Source: Phycisphaerae bacterium
GTDB taxonomy: Bacteria > Planctomycetota > Phycisphaerae > UBA1845
Length of the DNA: 62,447 nt
Reading direction: 5' to 3'
Assembly: GCA_029260115.1 (NCBI GenBank)
Contig: JAJDDW010000072.1
Span: 1-62,447 of the forward strand
Below are positions 51,127 to 61,600 of this stretch, one piece after another. The notes under the pieces are model-generated. The model was not told where the DNA came from, searched no databases, and was given only the letters and a program-made list of their open reading frames with translations. Numbering within the stretch: position 1 is the stretch's first letter; each line of letters begins with the position of its first letter. A program made the translations under genes and the position numbers.

Positions 51127-52974
51127 ATGTACCATACACCACAACGCGTTGTCATCAAAGTTGCCATAGCTTTGCTGCTTCTTTGCCTGACTAACGCAGC
51201 CAATGCACAAACCAGGCTGCTCAAATCGCCATCAGAAAAGGTGCCCGACAATTGGCTGACGAAGGTAGAACGCACCGACTACCATGAAACACCTCGATAC
51301 GACGAAACCCTCGCTTTCTACCAGCGTATAGCCGCAGACTCGCCTTGGGTAAAAATTGAATCATTCGGAACCTCCCCACAAGGCCGCGACCTTCCGCTCG
51401 TGATTATTTCCAACGATAACACCTTCACCCCAGACGCAGCCCACGCAAAAGGCAAACTCGTCGTGCTGGTTCAAAACTGTATCCACGCCGGTGAATCGGA
51501 CGGTAAAGATGCCACGATGATGCTCGTGCGCGATATAGCTATAACCAAAACCCGTGCCTCATTATTGCAGCACGTCGTGCTTGTAGTCATGCCAATATTT
51601 AATGTCGATGGGCACGAGCGCTTCAGCAAATACTCTCGAATGAATCAAAACGGCCCGGACGCCATGGGCTGGCGAGTCACGTCTCAAAACTTAAATCTCA
51701 ACCGCGATTACACAAAAGCAGACGCACCAGAAATGCAAGGTTGGCTCCGCGCCTGGAACCGATGGCAGCCTGATTTTCATTTTGATAACCACACGACCGA
51801 CGGCGGCGATTGGCAGTACGATTTGATGTACGCCTATGACGCTCACGCCACCGCATCCCCCAGTAACGCTGCTTGGCTAAAGAATCACTGGGCTGCCAAG
51901 GTTTTACCCGCACTGCGAAAAGATGGCCATCTACCGATCAATTATTTTAACCTCGTTGATTCAAAAGACCTTACAAAAGGCATTCGTTCCGGCGGCGGAC
52001 TCACGCCAAGGTTTTCTACGGGCTATGTGTCGATCCGTAATCGACCATCCGTACTCGTCGAAACCCACATGCTAAAACCCTACCGCACCCGCGTCATCAG
52101 CACCTACAACATTATGCTACACACGCTTAAATTGCTAAACGACCAGCCACAAGCGCTACGCGAAGCCAACGCCCGCGCAGACCAAGAAGCGTCTGCGCTT
52201 GCCAAATTGGGAGATGACCACTTGGTGTCTCTAACCGTCAAGCAATCAGACGACACCATGACCTATGATTTTTTGGGTTTTGATTTTCAACGATCACAAT
52301 CTGATATATCCGGCGACATCCGCATCACCTATGACAATACTAAGCCGAAGACGTTTCACATACCTTGGTCGAATCAGACCCAGCCCGACAAACAAGTTTC
52401 CGTGCCCCGGGCCTATATGATTCCTCAGGAATGGACGCAGGCGATTGACCTAGCGAAGCTGCATGGCCTTCGACTACGCCAGCTATCTTCCCCTCTAACT
52501 TGCGAAGTGGAAATATATTCGTTTCGCGATGTAACCTTCGCAGCTAGACCGTTCGAGGGGCGATTTCGTGTGAACTATGAAGTGGATACAAAAATGGTCA
52601 GCCGCACTTTCCCTGTCGGCACGATCGTATTACCACTAGACCAACCCGGCGCGAGAGTCGCGCTACATCTATTCGAACCTTGGGCGCCGGACTCGTTGGT
52701 TTCATGGGGATTTTTCTCTGCAATTTTTGAACAAAAAGAGTATGGAGAACATTACGTGCTCGAAGCCTTAGCCCGCGACATGATGCAAGCCGAGCCAGAA
52801 ATTCGCACGGCGTTCGAAAAGAAACTAAGCAGCGACGAAAAGTTCGCAGCTAACCCCTGGGCTAGGCTCTACTTCTTCTACCAGCAGTCCCCCTTCTGGG
52901 ACTCCGCTCTCAATGTTTATCCGATCGCCAGACTAATGAAACCAGTATCAATGAGTATTCAGCCATTACCATAA
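51127..52974 (+). CDS. Secreted M14-family zinc carboxypeptidase
   Basis: A 615-residue protein with a Sec signal peptide (VVIKVAIALLLLCLTNAANA, cleavage before QTRLL). The M14 metal and substrate residues are visible: IHAGESDG (HxxE) near residue 120, NLNLNRDY with the substrate-binding Arg, and FDNHTTDGG with the third metal ligand His. A C-terminal beta-rich region of about 250 residues follows the catalytic part. It removes C-terminal residues from peptides or acts on peptidoglycan peptides outside the cytoplasm. It follows mgtE by 87 bases. Confidence 0.88.
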   Translation: MYHTPQRVVIKVAIALLLLCLTNAANAQTRLLKSPSEKVPDNWLTKVERTDYHETPRYDETLAFYQRIAADSPWVKIESFGTSPQGRDLPLVIISNDNTFTPDAAHAKGKLVVLVQNCIHAGESDGKDATMMLVRDIAITKTRASLLQHVVLVVMPIFNVDGHERFSKYSRMNQNGPDAMGWRVTSQNLNLNRDYTKADAPEMQGWLRAWNRWQPDFHFDNHTTDGGDWQYDLMYAYDAHATASPSNAAWLKNHWAAKVLPALRKDGHLPINYFNLVDSKDLTKGIRSGGGLTPRFSTGYVSIRNRPSVLVETHMLKPYRTRVISTYNIMLHTLKLLNDQPQALREANARADQEASALAKLGDDHLVSLTVKQSDDTMTYDFLGFDFQRSQSDISGDIRITYDNTKPKTFHIPWSNQTQPDKQVSVPRAYMIPQEWTQAIDLAKLHGLRLRQLSSPLTCEVEIYSFRDVTFAARPFEGRFRVNYEVDTKMVSRTFPVGTIVLPLDQPGARVALHLFEPWAPDSLVSWGFFSAIFEQKEYGEHYVLEALARDMMQAEPEIRTAFEKKLSSDEKFAANPWARLYFFYQQSPFWDSALNVYPIARLMKPVSMSIQPLP

Positions 52975-52996
52975 AAATCGAGAACCATGCTGGATG

Positions 52997-53028
52997 CCCC
53001 ATTCTTTGGGTACTCCCGAAGGGTGGGG
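52997..53028. terminator. Hairpin between convergent genes
   Basis: CCCCATTCTTTGGG pairs with CCCGAAGGGTGGGG around a TACT loop (14 pairs, three of them G-U as RNA). It lies 22 bases after the carboxypeptidase stop and 73 bases before the stop of the convergent oxidoreductase gene. There is no T run, so it is a weak or factor-dependent terminator. Confidence 0.5.
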
Positions 53029-53100
53029 GACGGACATTCGAGCATGCGATACACGAGCCTGATTCGAATCCACCAAAATTATCATGCCCCCCCGCATGCC

Positions 53101-55281
53101 TCATAACGTAGCATAAATCGTCACCACCACAGCTTTGTATGCCGGCGTTCGAGACTGTGGATCAACATCACTTGGCACCAGCACATTCGCCTCGGGAAAA
53201 TACATAGCCACGTTACCTGGATGAATGTCAAATTCGCGGACCACAATGCGGTCCATAGACCCGACCGAACTTTTTACGCACACCGGCTGATTCACAGCTA
53301 GCCCTAATCGATCAATGTCATGCTTATTCATCAGAATCACATCGCGTCTTTCTTGATGGCGATATAAATCCTCTTCCTCATAAACAACCGTGTTGAATTG
53401 CCCCTCGCTACGAATCGTCATGAGCAAAAGCTGATGATCCTTAACGGCCCGCACTGACCAAGCTGGCACCTTAAAAAACGCTCTCCCCTCTGGCGTAGCA
53501 AAAAGAGGCTGGTGAAAGGTGCGTCCTACAATCTGAAACTCTTGGCTGGAATCCCCACGCTGAGCCAAAGATTCATAACCCGGTACAACCGCAGCAATAG
53601 CTTGGCGAATGGTGCGATGCTGCATCATGGACATCCAGTCCACAGGCCCATCATCTCCCAACACGTCACGCGCGATAGAAGCAATCGTCTCCACTTCACT
53701 ACGCGGCCCTTCCAACCTACTCGGGCCACCGTCACTGAATCTTACGAAGTTAAACATAGACTCTTGCGAAGTTTTCTGAGGCTCTTCATCACGGGCCAGC
53801 ATCGGCAAAATCAGCGTATGCTTAGCCCGACCCCGCGCATGCCCGGTATTTAGCGTCGTACTAAAATACACGACAGTCTCAAGTGCATTAAACGATTCTT
53901 CAACTAGCGCAGCGTCAGGCGAAGCGCCGAATAAATTGCCGCCTAAGCAGTAAGCTGTCTTTATCTTGCCGTCGCGCATAGCCTCAATACAAGATAACGT
54001 ATCCAATCCCGGCGATGTAGGGAGATCAACACCCACGTATTCCTCAAGTCGCTCAAAAACAGCCTTTTTCAAAGCTGGCGTTACACCAACCGACCCCACG
54101 CCTTGCACATTGCTATGCCCGCGAATGGGCATGAGTCCTGCCCCTTCCCGCCCTACCATCCCTCGAAGTAATGCTAGATTTACGATAGCCCGAACGTTAT
54201 CCACACCGTGCACGTGATGTGTGATGCCCATCGTCCAACTAAAAATAGCCCGTTCGGCTTGAGCATATCGAATGGCCACACCATCTATTTCCGATTTCGC
54301 CACACCAGAAACCCGCTCGATGTCCTCCCAGGACAACGCACGTATAAATGCCAAAAACGCGACACTATCCTTAGTGTGGTCGCTTAGAAACCTTCGATCC
54401 ACTGCGCCAAGTTCATCCACCCGCTTGGCAACCCCGCTAAGTAGCGCAATGTCGCCGCCGATATGCAATTGCACATATTGACTAGAAATCTGAGAACCGA
54501 AAAACAAGCTGCGCAGATCTGATGGCACGCTGAAATTTACCAAAGCCGTTTCTTTTAGTGGGTTGATGACGATCACATCCCCACCCCGCCGCCGAAGCTT
54601 CATGAGCTGCCGCATGAGTCGCGGATGATTAGACGCCGGATTACCACCGATCAAAAAAAACAAATCGCACTTAGCCACATCCTCAAGCACAATCGTCGCA
54701 GTCCCCGTGCCTATAGATGCCGACAGCCCCACGCCACTGGCCTGATGACAATAGTAACTACAGTTGTTAACGTTGTTCGTACCGTACATCCGCGCGAACA
54801 ATTGCAACAAGAACCCGGCCTCGTTTGACGATCGACCACTGACATAAAAAAAGGATTGGTCAGGCTGCGTTTGTTGGAGTGAACCACTAGACATCTCTAA
54901 CGCTTCGTCCCATGTGATTGGATGAAATCTATCGTCACCCGGCCCAGCATACATAGGCTCAACCAGTCGCCCGGCGTGCTCCAAGTCAAAAGGCGACATG
55001 CTTTTTAATTGCGTAAAGTTGTATCGCTCGAAAAAATCCGATGTAACCCGGCCTTGCATATCCGCAGCCATCGCTTGCATAGATTTTTTGCATATCTCAG
55101 GAAAGTGCCCCGCTTCATCGACCATCCCCCCCTGCTGACCGCCCATGCCCAATGCGCAGGTCTTGCATGCGTTCTTGGACTGTAGCGCACGAAAAAATCG
55201 AAAGAATCCTCCCGACTGCTTGGCTTTTCTAAACGCATATCGTATAGCTGGCCAACCTCCGCCACGGCGCACTTGTTTCAT
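53101..55281 (-). CDS. YdeP/FdhF-type molybdopterin oxidoreductase
   Basis: A 726-residue member of the molybdopterin oxidoreductase superfamily closest to the YdeP (formate-dehydrogenase-H-like alpha) group: KNACKTCALGMGGQQGG near residue 37, IGGNPASNHPRLMRQLM, MPIRGHSNVQGVGSVG and a C-terminal aspartate-decarboxylase-like domain (RSEGQFNTVVYEEEDLYR). The start at 55281 has GGGAG 8 bases upstream. YdeP-like proteins have been linked to acid resistance in E. coli, but their electron donor and substrate are not settled. No signal peptide was seen, so it is cytoplasmic. Confidence 0.9.
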   Translation of the reverse strand: MKQVRRGGGWPAIRYAFRKAKQSGGFFRFFRALQSKNACKTCALGMGGQQGGMVDEAGHFPEICKKSMQAMAADMQGRVTSDFFERYNFTQLKSMSPFDLEHAGRLVEPMYAGPGDDRFHPITWDEALEMSSGSLQQTQPDQSFFYVSGRSSNEAGFLLQLFARMYGTNNVNNCSYYCHQASGVGLSASIGTGTATIVLEDVAKCDLFFLIGGNPASNHPRLMRQLMKLRRRGGDVIVINPLKETALVNFSVPSDLRSLFFGSQISSQYVQLHIGGDIALLSGVAKRVDELGAVDRRFLSDHTKDSVAFLAFIRALSWEDIERVSGVAKSEIDGVAIRYAQAERAIFSWTMGITHHVHGVDNVRAIVNLALLRGMVGREGAGLMPIRGHSNVQGVGSVGVTPALKKAVFERLEEYVGVDLPTSPGLDTLSCIEAMRDGKIKTAYCLGGNLFGASPDAALVEESFNALETVVYFSTTLNTGHARGRAKHTLILPMLARDEEPQKTSQESMFNFVRFSDGGPSRLEGPRSEVETIASIARDVLGDDGPVDWMSMMQHRTIRQAIAAVVPGYESLAQRGDSSQEFQIVGRTFHQPLFATPEGRAFFKVPAWSVRAVKDHQLLLMTIRSEGQFNTVVYEEEDLYRHQERRDVILMNKHDIDRLGLAVNQPVCVKSSVGSMDRIVVREFDIHPGNVAMYFPEANVLVPSDVDPQSRTPAYKAVVVTIYATL

Positions 55282-55500
55282 CTGATAAGCTCCCAACGCT
55301 TGGTGTCAAACAGGTCATTGGCCATGTTATGATCTATCAATTGGAATTGAAAGCCATCTCCCCGCCACCAACCAAAGCGCGGACGTCGCAACACCGAAAA
55401 ATTTGCCCTTTGACACGCGACGACTACCATGATTCGCCGTATGCCGAAGACACGGCTAGTAGACAACTAATGGCGAAAGACCGCAACGCCCAATCGCAAC

Positions 55501-56370
55501 ATGGAATATGATAGAATGAACGATTTAACCCCAAATCGCCCACGACCAAACCAGCGTTACCTGATACACGACTTGCATTTATCAGCCACGAGCATGACCG
55601 CCACTCTGTTGCTTTGCTCAATGCTTGGTTGTCAGGCCGCCCAGCGCACAGTTGATGCTGGCGAGGCTAAAACCCGAGATTTTTTACAACGCGTTGAACC
55701 GACCGGTATCATTGCTGAGACGAAAGCGCGTAAAAAAACGTGGGATACCTTCAATGAAAAGGCCGACGAAATAGACGTCGCAACATTCAACGAAGCCGTA
55801 GACAACCTATCCATCGTCGCTCGTAATATGGCTTCCCGCCTAGACGCCTTTAGCAGCGACGATGTGCGGAAAATGGCAGACGACCTGAGTACCACGCTCA
55901 CAGCCCTTCGCCAGCAAATCGAGCAAGCGAATCTAGCAGAGGCCAGCACCGCCATAACACAAACAGCCAACACGCTAAATAAACAAATAGAACTCTTTGG
56001 TATATCCGAATTAAACAGCGTCTTACTAGAAACCAAGCTAGCCGTGCGAAGCGTGCAGGAGACCGGAAATCAGGTTCAGGAACATTTAACGGTCACAACC
56101 AAGGACATCCGCGTATTATCCAACGAGGTGGCCAAAGTCCTGCAACAGTTGCCCTCAGATGCGTTTCAGGCATCGATGCTGGATATAAAGTCAGCAACCG
56201 CCCAAATAGCCAGTATTTCAGAAACTTGGCCAGCCAGCGCAGCCAAAATCGAGGACACCTTGGCTACGATCCGCCTCGGTTCCCGCATTGGCATCGGCGT
56301 TCTCGCGCTTTTTGGCTGCTGCGCGATCCTATGGCTATTGAAAAATTTGCGATCTCCCCATACTGCCTAA
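55501..56370 (+). CDS. Lipoprotein/membrane protein with long coiled coil
   Basis: A 289-residue protein with a possible lipobox (LLCSMLGCQ near residue 43), a long helical region rich in Ala, Thr and Gln (residues about 60-255), and a C-terminal membrane helix (IGIGVLALFGCCAILWLL). The layout suggests a span between two membranes, or a tethered filament as in MCE-associated or polysaccharide-export helpers. ATGs at 55516 and 55594 are alternative starts; the last gives a conventional lipoprotein signal. Function unknown. Confidence 0.7.
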   Translation: MEYDRMNDLTPNRPRPNQRYLIHDLHLSATSMTATLLLCSMLGCQAAQRTVDAGEAKTRDFLQRVEPTGIIAETKARKKTWDTFNEKADEIDVATFNEAVDNLSIVARNMASRLDAFSSDDVRKMADDLSTTLTALRQQIEQANLAEASTAITQTANTLNKQIELFGISELNSVLLETKLAVRSVQETGNQVQEHLTVTTKDIRVLSNEVAKVLQQLPSDAFQASMLDIKSATAQIASISETWPASAAKIEDTLATIRLGSRIGIGVLALFGCCAILWLLKNLRSPHTA

Positions 56371-56537
56371 CTAGAAATATGGAAAAATCAGCCTTTCGAC
56401 GCCAGCAAGAGGGGGTACGTAGCTCAATAATCGACATCGACGGTCTTAATTGGGACAAAAAATAGCCCCAGACATTGACGCGCGACGGTTTTGTCGAGAC
56501 AATCCCCCGCTTTAAGTAAGTCTAGGGAGATGAGTAG

Positions 56538-56774
56538 ATGAAGGTTACACGCAGCATGTTCCATCGCTATCGGCAGCAGGATGCCATTGCGACTAAAGCA
56601 GTGAATTCGGTGCGCAAGGATAAGGAACGTCTCAGACGCAATGCCCGTATGATGCAAAAGGTCACTGGTGGCTCGCTGCCTTTTTCTCCGCCGGTCATGA
56701 GCTGGCTCAGCGGGCAACTCGATATCCCTACTCACCGTATCACGCAAGAAGACATTAAAAAGCTTAAAGCATAA
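56538..56774 (+). CDS. Small basic hypothetical protein
   Basis: A 78-residue basic protein (MKVTRSMFHRYRQQDAIATK) with GGGAG about 10 bases before the start and an intrinsic terminator 52 bases after the stop, so it has complete expression signals. No motif is recognised. It may be a nucleic-acid-binding protein given its charge. Confidence 0.65.
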   Translation: MKVTRSMFHRYRQQDAIATKAVNSVRKDKERLRRNARMMQKVTGGSLPFSPPVMSWLSGQLDIPTHRITQEDIKKLKA

Positions 56775-56825
56775 TAGCCGTAGCGGGTGGAAGCGCTGCT
56801 TGGCTTATGATTAATATGCGAACAT

Positions 56826-56860
56826 GAAGCGATCGAAATCAATTCGGTCGCTTCTTTTTT
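56826..56860 (+). terminator. Intrinsic terminator
   Basis: GAAGCGA-t-CGAA pairs with TTCG-g-TCGCTTC around ATCAA and is followed by six T. It ends transcription of the small gene at 56538-56774. Confidence 0.88.
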
Positions 56861-56900
56861 ATGCGCTCATCATTATTTGACCGACGGTGCCGCTGAGTAA

Positions 56901-58130
56901 CTAAGCGGTCACGGTGGAAGTTTGTGGATGGGCCAGCCTGGCTTTTAGGTCGTCCTGCGCTTGTGACATCTGCTCGGCAGAAGGCGAACTCCCCGTTTTC
57001 ATCATCGTTGCGAAACAATCGAAAAGGTAAGCCGCGTCTTGGGGGCCAGGGCTTGCTTCCGGATGATACTGGACAGCTAAAATCGGCATATCTTGGTGAA
57101 CATATCCTTCCAACGTCTGATCGTTCAAATTCACGTGTGTCACCGTAGCGCCAACCTTCTTAATGGAATCAGTGTCGATAGCAAAGCCGTGATTTTGAGA
57201 TGTGATCTCAACGCGATTGGTCAATAGATTTTGTACTGGGTGATTACCGCCGTGATGGCCAAACTTCAATTTGTACGACTCAGCCCCTAGCGCGATCCCC
57301 AATAGCTGATGCCCCAAGCAAATTCCGAAAATCGGTAGCTTGCCCATAATATGGTTGAGTAGATCAATCACGTAATGAACCGCCGCAGGATCACCCGGCC
57401 CATTGCTTACGAAAACGCCATCATAACCGCCACCAAGAATTTCCTCTGGCGTGCATCGCGGCGGCAAGATGCGCACCTCGCACCCCAGATCTATGAGGTG
57501 TCGAAGAATGTTTCGTTTCATGCCACAATCGATCGCGGCTACGCGCAATTTGTTGGATGCAGAGACTACCGGACGACAACGATTGAACTCCGACAACAAA
57601 CCATCGGTCCAATCGGTAGCGTGCTTAGGGGCAACCCGATCAACTAAATCGGCCCCCTGCATGGACTCAGCCGCTAGGGCCATTTCCACGCATCGCCTGG
57701 GATCAGTTTCTTCAGTCGTTACGACGCCACGCATAGCGCCGTCTAATCGCAGCTTTCTGGTTAGCGCGCGGGTATCAAGACCTGATATGCCAATCACTCC
57801 GTGCTCGGCTAAGTAAGTATCTAAACTCTTGGTCGCTCGATGGTTGCTGTGACGTCTAGCCAATTCTCGCACTACGAAGCCATGTGCGAAAACCCCAGAG
57901 GACTCCAGGTCTTCTTCGTTAATACCATAATTCCCGATGAGCGGGCTGGTCATAACCACCACTTGGCCACAATAAGATGGGTCGGTCAAAATCTCCTGGT
58001 AACCCGTCATAGCGGTATTAAATACAAATTCGCCGGTGGTCGAACCCTCGGCCCCGAAAGATTGGCCTGTAAAGACAGTCCCATCCTCTAAGGCGAGCAA
58101 ACAAGGCTTTGCTATTGATTGATTAGCCAC
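56901..58130 (-). CDS. carA: Carbamoyl-phosphate synthase small subunit
   Basis: A 409-residue protein starting at GTG 58130. It is the glutaminase subunit that supplies ammonia to CarB for carbamoyl phosphate in arginine and pyrimidine synthesis. Features: the N-terminal domain begins CLLALEDGTVFTGQSFGAEG. The class I amidotransferase domain has GVFVSNGPGDP, the catalytic Cys in IFGICLGHQLLG, FGHHGGNHPVQ and the His/Glu pair in VQYHPEASPGPQD. A C-terminal extension of about 30 residues follows. The stop is TAG. carB is not in the window. Confidence 0.96.
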   Translation of the reverse strand: MANQSIAKPCLLALEDGTVFTGQSFGAEGSTTGEFVFNTAMTGYQEILTDPSYCGQVVVMTSPLIGNYGINEEDLESSGVFAHGFVVRELARRHSNHRATKSLDTYLAEHGVIGISGLDTRALTRKLRLDGAMRGVVTTEETDPRRCVEMALAAESMQGADLVDRVAPKHATDWTDGLLSEFNRCRPVVSASNKLRVAAIDCGMKRNILRHLIDLGCEVRILPPRCTPEEILGGGYDGVFVSNGPGDPAAVHYVIDLLNHIMGKLPIFGICLGHQLLGIALGAESYKLKFGHHGGNHPVQNLLTNRVEITSQNHGFAIDTDSIKKVGATVTHVNLNDQTLEGYVHQDMPILAVQYHPEASPGPQDAAYLFDCFATMMKTGSSPSAEQMSQAQDDLKARLAHPQTSTVTA

Positions 58131-58680
58131 GATATGGACGATACCCCGCCTAAGTTAGCGTGTCCAATAACGAGCTACCGGGTATCAATAAAATGGCTGA
58201 TGTAGGTGCGAGAAAAAGTTCGGAGTGACCGGGGAAATACGTATTCGATGTACTAGGCATAGCGTGCCCGTAACGATCGTTGTTAAAACAGATTGATCGC
58301 GTCAGCAAAAAAGCGATTGCTCTAGCACATAGCAATGTAGGTGACAATGGTCAGGAAGACCACCCGCAGCTTGCGACGGAAGAACATATATAATTGTAAT
58401 TGCAACATGTCACTTCTCCCCTTGAAGTACGCCTCGCACTTCAATCAACATAGAAGCAAGGACCACGCCGTTGGCTGCGTGTGTGCCAATTGTATCATCA
58501 AGGGGTGATAATAACTCTATCATAATTGCCATCGTGGCAATAAATCGACGCCAGCGACAATAGGCAAAGTGTACGGGTTATGCCGCCTTTGGTGAAAAAT
58601 ACACAGCATACATACGATTTGTTGACTCAATACACAGCTTGGTGGTAGAAATCCGACAACCGGGCTATCTCGGCGTGGTC
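58131..58680. other. Intergenic region upstream of carA
   Basis: About 550 bases. It should hold the carA promoter. A 7-bp perfect inverted repeat TTGAAGT...ACTTCAA lies at 58422-58444. No gene or RNA was seen. Confidence 0.4.
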
Positions 58681-61600
58681 TTACTCCAAGCAGTCTGAAA
58701 CCTGATTGTTGTTGATATCGACGTCTGCAATCCCGCAGCCACAATCCCCAGGCGCTATTTTGAATGGGTCATCAGGACACAAATCTATACAATCAGCCGT
58801 GCCATCCTCGTCACGGTCGGTATCTGGATTGCCACAGCCACACTGTCCCGGGTCTATCTTAGCCATGTCGTTTGGACATAGATCAGTACAAATGATACCC
58901 GCATCAGCAAACGGATAAGCGTATAATTGAAATGCACTAACAACAAGGAGAATGTCCGACGCGTTAATGATACCGTTGGGAGACGTACCATGAAGGTCTG
59001 CCCAAATCAAAGCTGGCGCGTTCGACACTTGACGGAAAGCGAGTACCACCGCGGTAATATCTGCAGCGTTCACGATGTTGTTCGGAGGCGTCCAACCAAA
59101 TTGCCCAACTTGGCCTGCAACATCACCCCATAACTGGGTCGTAACAAGTGAAGTCGGTTGGGAATATTGGAATTCTAAATTAGGGTCCATACCGTTAGCA
59201 ATGCCTTGTAGAAAATAAGTTCTGTTCGGCTCTATGTCGGCATCACCAATATGAATAGGAAGCAAACCCCAGTCCCTATACACAGGTACACAGGACAAAC
59301 GTGCAATCGAAGTTAGATCTGGTGTATCGACCCACTTCACGACCCCTGGCTTGCTCGGAGAGGTTAAACGCAATGCCTGAACGGCATTCGTAGGGTCTAA
59401 ATTACTAGGCTCACCCACCATGAACGAGATGTATCGATTTTTTGCCGCCCCCGAAGCTATCGGCGCACCAACCTGCATACACACATCTGGAACGCCGTCG
59501 AAATTCACGTCCTGTTGAGATTGATTTGCTAAGGCGCATCCATCGCTGGTACCGTCACCATCGCAATCACTGACTGACTGACACTCATCCGGCACACGGT
59601 CTGGTCGACCACGGCTACCTGTCGTAGACAAGAATGCTTGAAGATCAGCATAGTCCTGATCAGTATATTCCGGGTGCGCGCCACCATTGTGTGTCGTAGG
59701 TGAAAGCAAATTTAGCCATAAAATTTCGCGGGAGTAGTCTCGAATGTCCGGGCCAAAACCGCCAGAACCATCTGGACCATGGCAATTGATACACAAGCTT
59801 CCCCAGACAATCGCACCATCTTGCGGACTGCCAATAGGCCCGCCATCACAGTCAAGGCTTGTACCCGAAGCAATGTCACAGACATCGTTGATCGTGTTGT
59901 TGTTGCAGTCTGCAAACTGACATTGGTCAGGAATACCGTCCAGATTGCAGTCTGGCAGACCTTCACAATCGTCGCGAAACCCATTGCCGTCGCAATCCGT
60001 ACACTCGGCCCCCAAACACGGAGGAGGGTTGCCACCGACACAAAGCCCGTCCCCGCACACATCCCCAGTCGTGCAGGCGTCAAAGTCATTGCAAAAACTG
60101 GTGTTATTTAAGTTCGTGCAGATATTATTAATGCATAAGTCGTCAGTACACACATTGCCGTCGACGCAATCGCTATCAAATAAACAGTCAAGAAGACACT
60201 CGATCGTAATACTCACCGCATCCACAGCTGCTTCCATCACAGAGGGCGAACCCGCATCAGTGGCAAGAAACCGTACTGATATTGATAACGCATAAGGAAA
60301 CAGTGCGCTGACATCGATCGTATCGGTTTGCCATACGTTGGCGTCGTTTGTGTAGAGGGCGACCGTGACCCAATTGACCCCTTGGTCTTGAGAAATCTGA
60401 ACTGTCAATGAGTCGGCACTGAGCACATCGCTGGATCCAATCCAATACGCATAGGTTAGCGTGACGTTACCCTGAGCAAGTTCATACGAAGGGCTGGTTA
60501 ATATCACGGTTCCGTTGTCTACATCTCGATCGCCAGAATCAATGTTATTTTCTGTCAGATAACAACCATTACCGCCGTCAAAATCATCGGTAGGATCACG
60601 TCGCGTACCATCCCCAGCCGGGAAACCCCAATCCCAAAAACCGCCAGTGGCAGCGTTAACACTGGTGGACCACGATGGATCAACGAGAAAGTGCTCGTCA
60701 AGAACTACAGGTGTGCAAAAATCTGGATCGCAACGATTACCAATACCGTCCATGTCATCATCTAGCTGATTCGGGTTTAGATCGTTGGGGCAGTTGTCGC
60801 AGTCGTCGGGCACCGTGTCGACATCAACATCGAGTCGATCATCAAAGCCAGGACACTCATCACAAAAATCGGGAACGGTATCGAGGTCCGCATCAATTGC
60901 ATCGTCACCACCATTACAGACATCGCACGAATCGACAATGCCATCCAAATCAGAATCAACCTCGCATTCGTCGGGGATGCCATTATCCGCACAGTCCGTA
61001 CTTAATCCGCATCCGGCGATGTCGCATTTTCCCCCCAATAACCCGCAGTTAATATCGCAAGCATCCAAGATGCCGTTAAGGTTACAGTCAGGCGGATCGT
61101 TCGGCGGCCCGAGGATGCTAAATGACAGCGAGTCCGGCACACCAGGCTTGAACATGCCTAACGTTAATGTCGTGGTCACCGGTGCAGCATTAATTTCAAA
61201 GCTAAAACTATACATCGTACCCCAACGTATAGCGTTGGCATTCGGATTGACACCGAAAGTCTCGGTGGACCAAGTAATTTTATTGTTGGCTACGATAGCC
61301 GACCAATCAGTACCGTCGTATATCTCCCCGCTGTGGTAATCAACGTCGTGAAAGGTCGTGTTGAGCACATCCGCGTTGGTGAATATTGGCACACTCAGCA
61401 TGCCCACCGATCGATCCGAATTCAAATTGAAAACAGCGTAGTTGTATCGCCACATTGAGCCGCCTAAGGCCGTGACATTTACGGCAACGACAAAGCGCTC
61501 TCCATTGGGAAGTTGTACGCCCGTTGTAACGACGTTTGCATCCTCCTTTTGCCACGACAGAATCGCAGGCTCGGGCACAAAGGTAGAAAAATCTGGCGAG